Assembly: GCA_003278255.1 (NCBI GenBank)
Contig: QCFZ01000001.1
Location: 124,001 to 188,000 of the forward strand
Length of the DNA: 64,000 nucleotides
DNA from: Prochlorococcus sp. AG-363-O15
GTDB taxonomy: Bacteria > Cyanobacteriota > Cyanobacteriia > PCC-6307 > Cyanobiaceae
Reading direction: 5' to 3'
Shown: positions 24,845-31,783 of the stretch, piece by piece
Layout: each line of letters begins with the position of its first letter
Numbering within the stretch: the first letter of the stretch is position 1
Translations under genes and position numbers: made by a program
Notes under the pieces: generated by a model
What the model was told of the DNA's origin: nothing
The model's database searches: none
The model's input: only the letters and a program-made list of their open reading frames with translations

Positions 24845-25000
24845 ATGGAGATCAGTTGCTTTTTCTTGCTTGGAATCGCAGCATTGCTTCTAAATGCTGG
24901 ACTCTCTTCTCAAGCTCTTCCACTCTTTTGGTTAATTCTTCCATTGGTCATAAAAATCAGCTTCGATGCTATTCAAAGACGCGCTGCTAAAAACAGCTAG
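24845..25000 (+). CDS. Small membrane protein (51 aa)
   Basis: Starts at ATG two bases after the preceding stop codon. Two hydrophobic segments (FFLLGIAALLLNAGL and LPLFWLILPLVIKISF) make a likely two-helix membrane hairpin, with a basic tail QRRAAKNS. It lies between the HNH-like gene and cupin copy 2. The close junction suggests co-transcription with the J-domain/HNH pair. No family recognised. Confidence 0.55.
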   Translation: MEISCFFLLGIAALLLNAGLSSQALPLFWLILPLVIKISFDAIQRRAAKNS

Positions 25001-25026
25001 AAAGAGGTTGAGCTCAAGATAATTAA

Positions 25027-25302
25027 TTGGAAATCTCCCTAACATCACCCTGCCCTGAAAGCACTATCAACGAGTTAGGGATAAAGGAATGGCCAATATG
25101 GACTTGTGATCCAAGTTCATTTCCTTGGACATATAGCGATAAGGAGACTTGTTTAATTCTGGAAGGAGATGTGACGGTGACGCCTAACGAAGGTCAGCCT
25201 GTCAGGTTTGGGGTCGGGGATCTAGTTGTCTTTCCCAAAGGGATGTCTTGTACATGGGAAGTACATAAAGCAGTCCGAAAGCACTATCGTTTTGGTGACT
25301 AG
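25027..25302 (+). CDS. Cupin-domain protein, copy 2 (91 aa)
   Basis: The same compact Cupin_3-type fold as copies 1 and 3 (WTYSDKETCLILEGDVTVTP, GDLVVFPKGMSCTWEV), starting at TTG. Its protein differs from copy 3 at 26974 only in the first few residues, and DNA identity continues past the stop to about 25330. It then diverges into island repeat copy j. This is a recent duplication or gene conversion. Confidence 0.87.
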   Translation: MEISLTSPCPESTINELGIKEWPIWTCDPSSFPWTYSDKETCLILEGDVTVTPNEGQPVRFGVGDLVVFPKGMSCTWEVHKAVRKHYRFGD

Positions 25303-25330
25303 AAAATCCATGAACCCCTGAGATCGAGGG

Positions 25331-25480
25331 TTTATTCAAACTTTGTTCAAACCGTCCATTTTCACCCAAACCCCTTGATATGACTGAGATAAACTACTGG
25401 CTAATGAAAAGAGGCATTTGAGTGGTGGAAAGCGATTACAAGGAATTGGAAAAATCCATACAAACTAAATACACACTTTT
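25331..25480 (+). repeat. Island repeat copy j (best preserved)
   Basis: TTTATTCAAAC (25331-25341) and TTTGTTCAAAC (25342-25352) precede CGTCCATTTTCACCCAAAC and the core. The core encodes M-T-E-I-N-Y-W-L-M-K-R-G-I-stop in frame with the EVE protein. GAAAGCGATTACAAGGAATT and ATACAAACTAAATACACAC follow. Confidence 0.85.
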
Positions 25481-25833
25481 CGTTGATTTCTAAAGAGTAG
25501 AAAAAAGCCGCCATTCAACACTTAGGAAAATTTGATTCTTGATCATTCCTTGTCAGTGCAGGGTTTTGATAGCAACCGATCGCAGCTAATCAAGAATTTC
25601 TATTCAAACTTTATTCAAACTTGCATCCAAGAGATTAATCACAAGTAAGTATCACTAAGAATTAGGGAACTCGACAAGTATTAGAGAATACTTAAATCCA
25701 GTATTATGTATTTATTGAGACTCAATATAGTTAAGACATCAAGATAAAGCTCTATTTTAGTTGAAAATGTACCAAAAGAAACAATAAGTATCTTCATTAA
25801 TCTATATGTTTAAATCACTTTTATAAGGTTCAC
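25481..25833. other. Intergenic region with the second copy of the 60-bp repeat
   Basis: No gene. It contains a tandem 11-mer pair TCTATTCAAAC/TTTATTCAAAC at 25599-25620, leading into the 60-bp repeat (25610-25669) also found at 15651. The rest is AT-rich leader sequence before the 60-aa gene. Confidence 0.6.
25610..25669 (+). repeat. 60-bp dispersed repeat, copy 2
   Basis: Near-identical to 15651-15711, starting TTTATTCAAACTTGCATCC; one base is missing and a few substituted. Here it is preceded by an additional 11-mer of the same type. Confidence 0.8.
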
Positions 25834-26016
25834 ATGAAAAACTCCATCAGCACAAAACAGCTAAATAGAGTTAAAGCAATCATTAGGCATTTTAAAAATT
25901 TTCCTCCACAAGGATATAGCTATATATCTTCATCGATAATGCGACCTCTTGAAAATAGAATCGATGACTATTGGAGCCGTGAGATTAGACTTCACAATAG
26001 AGAATATGAAATATAA
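25834..26016 (+). CDS. Small basic hypothetical protein (60 aa)
   Basis: An ATG-started 60-residue frame with a good GGT-rich leader, containing QLNRVKAIIRHFKNFPPQGYS and RIDDYWSREIRLHNRE. Basic and probably helical. No family recognised; support is start codon, length and composition. Confidence 0.42.
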   Translation: MKNSISTKQLNRVKAIIRHFKNFPPQGYSYISSSIMRPLENRIDDYWSREIRLHNREYEI

Positions 26017-26038
26017 ATATTTTAATCACAATTATTTT

Positions 26039-26206
26039 CTAAAAGATTTCTTGACCAACCTTGAATCTTGATGGTCTCGCAATTTCTAATGTCTCTTTCT
26101 TTGGAAGAACTTCAATCAAACTTTCATACGGATCAAGCTCGTTGGCTATCAAACAAGATTCATATGGTTCTAATTCTACAAAACATTGCTCATCATGAGA
26201 ATTCAT
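26039..26206 (-). CDS. Small acidic hypothetical protein (55 aa)
   Basis: Counted from the ATG at 26206. A TTG at 26257 would extend it through the hairpin at 26245-26270, which is unlikely. The peptide has an internal echo, VELEPYESCLIA and ANELDPYESLIE, suggesting a small duplication, and ends ARPSRFKVGQEIF. It follows hli on the same strand. Function unknown. Confidence 0.42.
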   Translation of the reverse strand: MNSHDEQCFVELEPYESCLIANELDPYESLIEVLPKKETLEIARPSRFKVGQEIF

Positions 26207-26244
26207 AAATAATTGATAGAGACTATTGATTGAAAAAGAAGAAT

Positions 26245-26270
26245 TTATAGGAGCCAAAAGGCTCCTATAA
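26245..26270 (-). terminator. Perfect 11-bp hairpin after hli
   Basis: TTATAGGAGCC (26245-26255) and GGCTCCTATAA (26260-26270) pair perfectly around AAAA. On the minus strand it lies 7 bp after the hli stop and is followed by a pyrimidine-rich tract, fitting an hli terminator or attenuator. Confidence 0.65.
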
Positions 26271-26276
26271 AGGTAA

Positions 26277-26402
26277 TTAAAATATGCCTGGAACTATTTG
26301 CCCTGTAGTTGCATATGTTCCAATTGCCACTAGAAACCCAAGCATTGCTGCCCATCCATTATATTTTTCAGCTTTCTCACTCATCAGGTCTTTAGCAGTC
26401 AT
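26277..26402 (-). CDS. hli: High-light-inducible protein (HLIP, one-helix Lhc-like)
   Basis: A 41-residue protein whose single membrane helix carries the chlorophyll-binding Lhc signature: EKYNGWAAMLGFLVAIGTYA followed by TTGQIVPGIF. HLIPs bind chlorophyll and carotenoid in the thylakoid membrane, protecting photosystem assembly intermediates under light and nutrient stress. The start is ATG, with a GGAG ribosome site just upstream. It is among the shortest of the family, as in the many island- and phage-associated hli copies of Prochlorococcus. A perfect hairpin follows. Confidence 0.93.
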   Translation of the reverse strand: MTAKDLMSEKAEKYNGWAAMLGFLVAIGTYATTGQIVPGIF

Positions 26403-26682
26403 AAGAAATCTCCAAAAAAAGGATAATCAAAAGATATCAAAATAAGCACTTAGTCACTGTAATTAAAAATACATTTCATATCGATTGATCAAGTTTTTAT
26501 TCATTCTCTAGTTTGGAATGATATCAATAGCTACAAACTGCTTCAAATTAGTATAAATTATAGCCAATAGTGTTCAGGCTTCAAAAGCTTTCATAGAGAT
26601 CATCTTTGACAGTGTAAATAACTACATAATTGAACGATTAATTGCTTTAAATTAGTTTAGTTGAAAGAAATTATTTTTACGA

Positions 26683-26883
26683 ATGGCATCAGAAGCAGGT
26701 ACACAAGAATGTTATGCATTACTAAAAGCCAAGGTAAATATTGAAGAGGCAATAAAATTGATAGCAAAACTAAAGCCTGCAGAACATATAAAACAGCAAT
26801 TACTAGCTTTTCACAACCAGCTTGAAGGCATGCATGAACTTAAAAGACGCGTTGTTCAGTCAAATGCTGAATCTTCAATCTAA
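26683..26883 (+). CDS. Helical hypothetical protein (66 aa)
   Basis: An ATG-started 66-residue protein that should be almost entirely helical (ECYALLKAKVNIEEAIKLIA, AEHIKQQLLAFHNQLEGMHELK). No membrane segment or cysteine motif. It precedes cupin copy 3. Composition looks coding; no family recognised. Confidence 0.5.
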   Translation: MASEAGTQECYALLKAKVNIEEAIKLIAKLKPAEHIKQQLLAFHNQLEGMHELKRRVVQSNAESSI

Positions 26884-26973
26884 GGAATTTGACCTTATAG
26901 ACCTGAGAGAGAGATTAAAGACTGTTCAACAGATCTCAATAAGCTAAAAAGAAGTTGAGCTCGAAAAAATTAA

Positions 26974-27249
26974 TTGGCAATCTCAATCACATCACCCTGC
27001 CCTGAAAGCACTATCAACGAGTTAGGGATAAAGGAATGGCCAATATGGACTTGTGATCCAAGTTCATTTCCTTGGACATATAGCGATAAGGAGACTTGTT
27101 TAATTCTGGAAGGAGATGTGACGGTGACGCCTAACGAAGGTCAGCCTGTCAGGTTTGGGGTCGGGGATCTAGTTGTCTTTCCCAAAGGAATGTCTTGTAC
27201 ATGGGAAGTACATAAAGCAGTCCGAAAGCACTATCGTTTTGGTGACTAG
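26974..27249 (+). CDS. Cupin-domain protein, copy 3, next to the EVE gene (91 aa)
   Basis: The same TTG-started cupin as copy 2, almost identical at DNA level from about 26990 to 27277. This copy is followed by the intact EVE gene only 66 bp downstream, so cupin-EVE is probably the original arrangement from which the repeat copies derive. Its substrate is unknown; Cupin_3 proteins are small stress-linked beta barrels. Confidence 0.87.
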   Translation: MAISITSPCPESTINELGIKEWPIWTCDPSSFPWTYSDKETCLILEGDVTVTPNEGQPVRFGVGDLVVFPKGMSCTWEVHKAVRKHYRFGD

Positions 27250-27277
27250 AAAATCTATGAACCCCTGAGATCGAAGG

Positions 27278-27348
27278 TTTACCCAAACCGCCCATTTTCG
27301 CCCAAATCCATTGATATGACTGAATGTAACTACTGGCTAATGAAAAGT
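27278..27348 (+). repeat. Island repeat copy k: the intact source at the EVE gene start
   Basis: TTTACCCAAAC (27278-27288), CGCCCATTTTCGCCCAAATCC and ATGACTGA lead into AACTACTGGCTAATGAAAAG, which here continues into a full EVE gene. All other copies match this stretch and then leave it within about 12 codons. Confidence 0.85.
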
Positions 27349-27777
27349 GAACCAGATGTTTACGGGATTCATCAGCTTCAAAAAGAAAAAAGTACTTTAT
27401 GGGATGGCATCAGAAACTATCAGGCTCGAAACTTTATGCGATCAATGCATATAGGAGATAAAGCTTTTTTTTATCACTCTAATTGTAAGCCGCCTGGAAT
27501 AGTAGGCCTAATGATTGTACAAGAAACGCTAATAATTGATCCATCTCAATTTGATCGCAACTCAAAATATTTTGATCCAAAGTCTTCTCAGGAAAAACCT
27601 AGGTGGGATTGTGTAAAGGTTGGATATTTAAAGACATTTAAATCACAAATTTCTTTAAATGAATTGCGAGAACTTTATACAGCCGAAGAATTGCGGGTTG
27701 TGCGACAAGGCAATCGCCTTTCAATAATGCCTGTACCAAGATACACTGCACAAGATATATTAGGCCACCTTGATTAA
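27316..27777 (+). CDS. EVE-domain (PUA-like) protein
   Basis: A 153-residue protein consisting of one EVE domain: YWLMKSEPDVYGI (residues 6-18) is the family's hallmark start, followed by WDGIRNYQARNFMRSMHIGDKAFFYHS and the central PPGIVGLM. EVE proteins resemble PUA domains and bind modified nucleic-acid bases; they are often linked to RNA metabolism or phage defence. The ATG at 27316 lies inside the repeat unit, and the same start sequence, cut short, occurs ten more times upstream. This makes the gene's 5' end the likely target of whatever built the island. Confidence 0.92.
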   Translation: MTECNYWLMKSEPDVYGIHQLQKEKSTLWDGIRNYQARNFMRSMHIGDKAFFYHSNCKPPGIVGLMIVQETLIIDPSQFDRNSKYFDPKSSQEKPRWDCVKVGYLKTFKSQISLNELRELYTAEELRVVRQGNRLSIMPVPRYTAQDILGHLD

Positions 27778-27859
27778 AAAAAATTCTTATCGCAAACGGA
27801 AGTTAATCGAGCCTAATTGTTTTCTTAAACAGCATTAATATTAACTTAACATTAATTAT

Positions 27860-28201
27860 TTACAGTCCCTGAATCATAGACTCACACCCAAACATATTAC
27901 CAACGTAAAGACGTGTTATAGATCTTGATTTAACTCCATTTTGAACAAGAAATCCAGCCAAAGCTGCTTGTATCAATCTGTACTGATCCCAATTCGGATA
28001 CTTCTCAATAAAACTTGCCATTGCAGCTTGCAATGGCAGTGGTAATTCAGCCTGAAAGCTAACTACACCATCTGCTGATGAGGCAGATTCACCATCTGCT
28101 GATGAGGCAGATTCATCATCTCTATCAATTGCCTCATCACCTGTTAAAGCCGTTCCTAAGGCTGTTGAGTAAAAAGCTTGAAAATTTTCTACCTGATGCA
28201 T
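27860..28201 (-). CDS. DUF2811 family protein
   Basis: From the ATG at 28201 (113 residues; a GTG-type extension to 28237 is possible). VSFQAELPLPLQAAMASFIE, YPNWDQYRLIQAALAGFL and SRSITRLYVGNMF match the cyanobacterial DUF2811 domain, of unknown function. The N-terminal part contains two tandem copies of ESASSADG encoded by a perfect 24-bp DNA duplication. It begins the core-genome side of the window. Confidence 0.8.
   Translation of the reverse strand: MHQVENFQAFYSTALGTALTGDEAIDRDDESASSADGESASSADGVVSFQAELPLPLQAAMASFIEKYPNWDQYRLIQAALAGFLVQNGVKSRSITRLYVGNMFGCESMIQGL
28067..28114. repeat. 24-bp perfect tandem duplication inside the DUF2811 gene
   Basis: ACCATCTGCTGATGAGGCAG plus ATTC occurs twice without mismatch (28067-28090 and 28091-28114), keeping the reading frame and adding eight residues. 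It should be variable in number between strains. Confidence 0.9.
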
Positions 28202-28509
28202 CAAAAATCCCTCTGTATCGACACTAGTTCTCCACATGTAAAGCCAATAGTCAAGAGGGCATTAGGCTGGGAATCTCAAACCCTCTCCTTTTAAGACACT
28301 CACCACAGCAATGATTCTCAAAGAATCAAAATGCAATGTTCAATATACCAAGAGCATATTTTCGTCAAGTGGAAGAACACTTTGAAGCATGTTTTCCACA
28401 GGTTTAATCTCTGTCATGGTTTTCAAGGTTAATCCCGTGGAGAAACTGTGTAATAAACATCTTCAAGGAGGGGAAAATCAATGACTGCAGGATGCATTAA
28501 AAAAGCTAA

Positions 28510-28887
28510 TCAATTGAGAGAATCCCAGATGGTTCTCATTTCATTTGTAACGTATTGGGCAGAAGGGGTGGGCCAATACGCTTCAACGCCTCGTTTGTGT
28601 ATTCCATCTCCTTCAAGGATCAAATGAAGACTCCATTCTTTTCTGTCCCCATCGATACAGGCCCACCAAGGATGACGTTCTAACTCCAAGCTGACAGTCT
28701 CTTCTTTCATTAATTGGTTTTGTAGTTTTTTATGTTCATCAACTAAATCAATAACAAGCTGCAGCAGATCAATCCACTCATTCTCTGTTAATTCTATTGC
28801 CCAATATTTGCCACCAATAAGAACTGGGAAATTTTTTCTTGAAGAATCCCTGGCCAATCGCCAGCCTGAGCCTTCCTTTTCAAGCAT
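28510..28887 (-). CDS. DUF1818 family protein
   Basis: A 125-residue protein: GSGWRLARDSSRKNFPVLIG at the start and GGKYWAIELTENEWIDLLQL are typical of the cyanobacterial/plastid DUF1818 family. HPWWACIDGD and AYWPTPSAQ follow. Its ATG is 3 bp from the rpoZ stop codon, so both are co-transcribed. Function unknown. Confidence 0.85.
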   Translation of the reverse strand: MLEKEGSGWRLARDSSRKNFPVLIGGKYWAIELTENEWIDLLQLVIDLVDEHKKLQNQLMKEETVSLELERHPWWACIDGDRKEWSLHLILEGDGIHKRGVEAYWPTPSAQYVTNEMRTIWDSLN

Positions 28888-28890
28888 TGA

Positions 28891-29118
28891 TCACCCAGGT
28901 AATAAGTCTGGTTGATCTTGTTCATCACTAAGTTCAACTATGGCGCGCTGAACTGGTTTAACACTTGATTCTTCAAGGAGACCATCAAAATCATCAAAGC
29001 GTCGTTGCTTTGCACGGAAAGCAATCCGCACTGTAGTCAAATATCGATTGCTCGATTGACGAATGAGGCTCTCGCCTCTCTTGGCAAGATCTTTTGAATC
29101 CAAACCGGATTTAATCAC
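28891..29118 (-). CDS. rpoZ: RNA polymerase omega subunit
   Basis: A 75-residue subunit that helps assemble RNA polymerase by binding beta'. [21 protein letters not shown] is the cyanobacterial omega signature. It starts with GTG at 29118. DUF1818 follows after 3 bp, the usual cyanobacterial order. Confidence 0.92.
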   Translation of the reverse strand: MIKSGLDSKDLAKRGESLIRQSSNRYLTTVRIAFRAKQRRFDDFDGLLEESSVKPVQRAIVELSDEQDQPDLLPG

Positions 29119-29447
29119 TCAGTGTTCCATTGCTATGTTTTAAACACTTTAGTTCAAGAAGCTGACAAGCTGAAAAACTTTGATCTAAACAAAATCCACT
29201 TACTCATACATCAGTTGACATCCTCCTGGCAATATATTCAATTTGACCTGTATTTACTAATGCAAAGTCACTTGAGACTTGAGAAAAACTCACATTACGC
29301 TCACGTCCAGAATGCTCAACAAAACACATTCTTGGCGCATAATCTCCTGTAATCCCAATCATTCTCTCTGAATAGGCAAAAGTTCTCATCTATTGAGATC
29401 TATTCAAGGTCCAAGCCCTTTACTCTTTAATTGCTCACAACCTGACT

Positions 29448-31043
29448 ATGGCTATAGAGAAGCTTCAGGTTCCTTATCAAACAGGTACCCTTGCAATAGA
29501 TCTAGGAAACTCAACAACAGTAGTTGCTTTTCAAGGAGAGAAAGAACAAACCCCTAACCTTTTAGATTTGGGAAACATAAACCGTTCTAAAGGGGAAATT
29601 CCTACTCTCATATGGCAAATTCCTGAAGAGAATAAACTAATAATTGGTCAAGAAGTAATTAATTTAGGTCTATCTAATAAAGAAAGCCCACACCTTAATA
29701 GAGATTTCAAAAGACTAATTGGCAATAAAGATTTTTCTGAACTAAGCATTTCGACTCTTAGTCCTGAACAAGCTGGTGAGTTATTTATTCAAGAAATCTG
29801 GAAGCGAATACCAAAAAATCTTTCCATTCAGAGATTAGTTCTAACTGCACCAGTAGAAACATATAGAGCATATAGATCTTGGCTTCAAAAGGTCTGCGAA
29901 ACTTTTCCAATTGAAGAAATTGCTCTTGTAGACGAACCAACTGCTGCTGCAATGGGAGCAGGCTTACCTGCTGGTTCTAAATTACTTGTTATAGATATCG
30001 GAGGGAGCACAATAGATTTTTCATTGGTAGCTTTAGAAGGAGGAGAAGGAAAAGCAGCACCAATTGCACAATTAATGCGTTTTGGTGGCAAAGATCTAAA
30101 TGAAACAAGTAAGCAAGTTCTCAGATGCGCAAAGGTATTAGGAAAAGCTGGTTTTAGGCTTGGGGGAAGAGATTTTGATCGCTGGATAGCAAGTTATTTA
30201 TGTCCTGGTACTCCATTAACAGAATCAATTCTCAATGCAGCCGAGAGACTCAAATGCCGACTAAGCGACAGCAGAATAGAAAAGAAAGATACTCTTTTAG
30301 AAATATCGAATGAATCCTCTTCCAGTCCAGCTAAAAACCTCATTTTGTCTAGAATTGAACTCGAGAATCTTCTCTTAAATCGTGGTTTATTAAATAGCTT
30401 AAATATTTTACTTGAAAAGACACTTGCGAAAGGAAGAGCCAATGGATGTGAACTAAATAACTTAAATGGGGTTGTAATCGTAGGAGGTGGATCAAGAATT
30501 CCTCTCCTTAGACGCTGGGTAGAAGAAAAGACTAAACCGGCACCCCTATTAACACCTCCTCCAATTGAAGCAATAGCAATAGGGGCGTTAAATTTAACTC
30601 CAGGTGTGACCATTAAAGATATTTTGCAACGTGGTGTTTCACTTCGCTGTTGGGATCAAAGAACCAAACAACATATATGGCATCCAATTTTTCTAGCTGG
30701 GCAACCTTGGCCTACATCAAATGATCTTGAAGTAGTTCTAGCTGGAAGCAAAGTTAATCAAAAAGAGATTGAAATAGTACTTGGAGAACCTGATCTTGAG
30801 GAAGCACATGAAGTGATTTATATCAATGGTATTCCAACATTAAAAAATGAACGTACCTCCCAAAAAGTTATCCCTTGGGAGAATTCTACAAACTCATTAA
30901 TATTAAATCCTGAAGGCCAACCAGGTGAAGACTGTCTACGTTTACAATTTAAAATCAACTCAGATGCTCAGCTTGAGATGAAGGGCATTGATATTCGTAA
31001 TGGGCAAGAAATAAATACAAAAATCCTTGGTCCAGTTAGATAA
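29448..31043 (+). CDS. Hsp70/DnaK-like protein with shortened substrate domain
   Basis: The 531 residues cover the Hsp70 nucleotide-binding domain: LAIDLGNSTTVVAFQG (phosphate 1), LVDEPTAAAMGAGLP and LVIDIGGSTIDFSLV (phosphate 2), and VVIVGGGSRIPLLRRW (adenosine). A beta-rich part of about 140 residues replaces the usual substrate domain, and there is no helical lid or EEVD-type tail. It is one of the divergent DnaK homologues of cyanobacteria, probably not the housekeeping chaperone. It is divergent from the rpoZ operon. Confidence 0.85.
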   Translation: MAIEKLQVPYQTGTLAIDLGNSTTVVAFQGEKEQTPNLLDLGNINRSKGEIPTLIWQIPEENKLIIGQEVINLGLSNKESPHLNRDFKRLIGNKDFSELSISTLSPEQAGELFIQEIWKRIPKNLSIQRLVLTAPVETYRAYRSWLQKVCETFPIEEIALVDEPTAAAMGAGLPAGSKLLVIDIGGSTIDFSLVALEGGEGKAAPIAQLMRFGGKDLNETSKQVLRCAKVLGKAGFRLGGRDFDRWIASYLCPGTPLTESILNAAERLKCRLSDSRIEKKDTLLEISNESSSSPAKNLILSRIELENLLLNRGLLNSLNILLEKTLAKGRANGCELNNLNGVVIVGGGSRIPLLRRWVEEKTKPAPLLTPPPIEAIAIGALNLTPGVTIKDILQRGVSLRCWDQRTKQHIWHPIFLAGQPWPTSNDLEVVLAGSKVNQKEIEIVLGEPDLEEAHEVIYINGIPTLKNERTSQKVIPWENSTNSLILNPEGQPGEDCLRLQFKINSDAQLEMKGIDIRNGQEINTKILGPVR

Positions 31044-31070
31044 AATGAAGTAAAAGTAATTAACAAAAAC

Positions 31071-31625
31071 TTAATTTGAACATTGGCGAAGGTATATACC
31101 TTCTTCTCCATCTATATCTTTAAGACGCAATTGAATTGATTCTGAAAGGCGAGTGGGAACTTTCCTTCCACAAAAATCGGGCTGAATAGGAACTTCTCTA
31201 TGTCCACGATCCACCATTGCCAACAACATAACTCTCTCTGCACGTCCCCAGGCTTGTAATGCCTCTAAAGCTGCTCGCACTGTGCGTCCAGTGAAAATCA
31301 CATCATCAACTAAAACTACTTGACGTCCCTCAACAGTTGAAGGGAGATCTGTAGGTTCAACAATTCTGGTACCTATTCTCAAAATATCGTCCCTATGAAA
31401 TGTTGGATCAAGGCTTCCTTGATCAATGGCATGACCAGTAAGTGCTTGCAGTTCTTTAGCTAAAACTTTGGAAAGATGCACTCCTCGTGTTGGGATGCCA
31501 AGCAGCAGCAACCCTTTGCTTTCGGGAACTGTCTCAAGGACTTGAGAAGCTAGACGAGTCAGAGTTCGCCTAAGCTCCTGTTCCGAAAGAATTTCAACCC
31601 TCTCATCTCTAAGGTTGTCTTTCAT
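31071..31625 (-). CDS. pyrR: Bifunctional pyrimidine operon regulator / uracil phosphoribosyltransferase
   Basis: A 184-residue PRTase-fold protein with the PRPP loop VVLVDDVIFTGRTVRAALEAL. PyrR proteins bind pyr mRNA as attenuators in Gram-positives and have weak uracil phosphoribosyltransferase activity; in cyanobacteria the RNA role is less clear. Starts at ATG, divergent from gpmI by about 160 bp and convergent with the Hsp70-like gene. Confidence 0.9.
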   Translation of the reverse strand: MKDNLRDERVEILSEQELRRTLTRLASQVLETVPESKGLLLLGIPTRGVHLSKVLAKELQALTGHAIDQGSLDPTFHRDDILRIGTRIVEPTDLPSTVEGRQVVLVDDVIFTGRTVRAALEALQAWGRAERVMLLAMVDRGHREVPIQPDFCGRKVPTRLSESIQLRLKDIDGEEGIYLRQCSN

Positions 31626-31783
31626 TAAAGATTGTTATGGGCAAAGATTTTATGCTGAAGAAGCTCTAGAAGACAAAGAATTACATTCGCAAAAGCTGAC
31701 GGAAATCAACACAAAGCCAACTCAAGACCTTGGAGGAAGTAGTTTGTTTTCAAGGAGTCCAATAAGAAGGAATCCAGTTCAAA

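Noticed and set aside
3785-27348. CRISPR array, given the many repeats
   Set aside because: Repeats are 70-150 bp, degenerate and kilobases apart, with genes between them; no short regular spacers.
3785-27348. Insertion sequence or MITE family
   Set aside because: No transposase, no terminal inverted repeats and no target duplications seen; the core is part of a host gene instead.
29122-29389. Two small frames on opposite strands between rpoZ and the Hsp70-like gene
   Set aside because: Mutually overlapping, with no family or start signals; likely promoter region.
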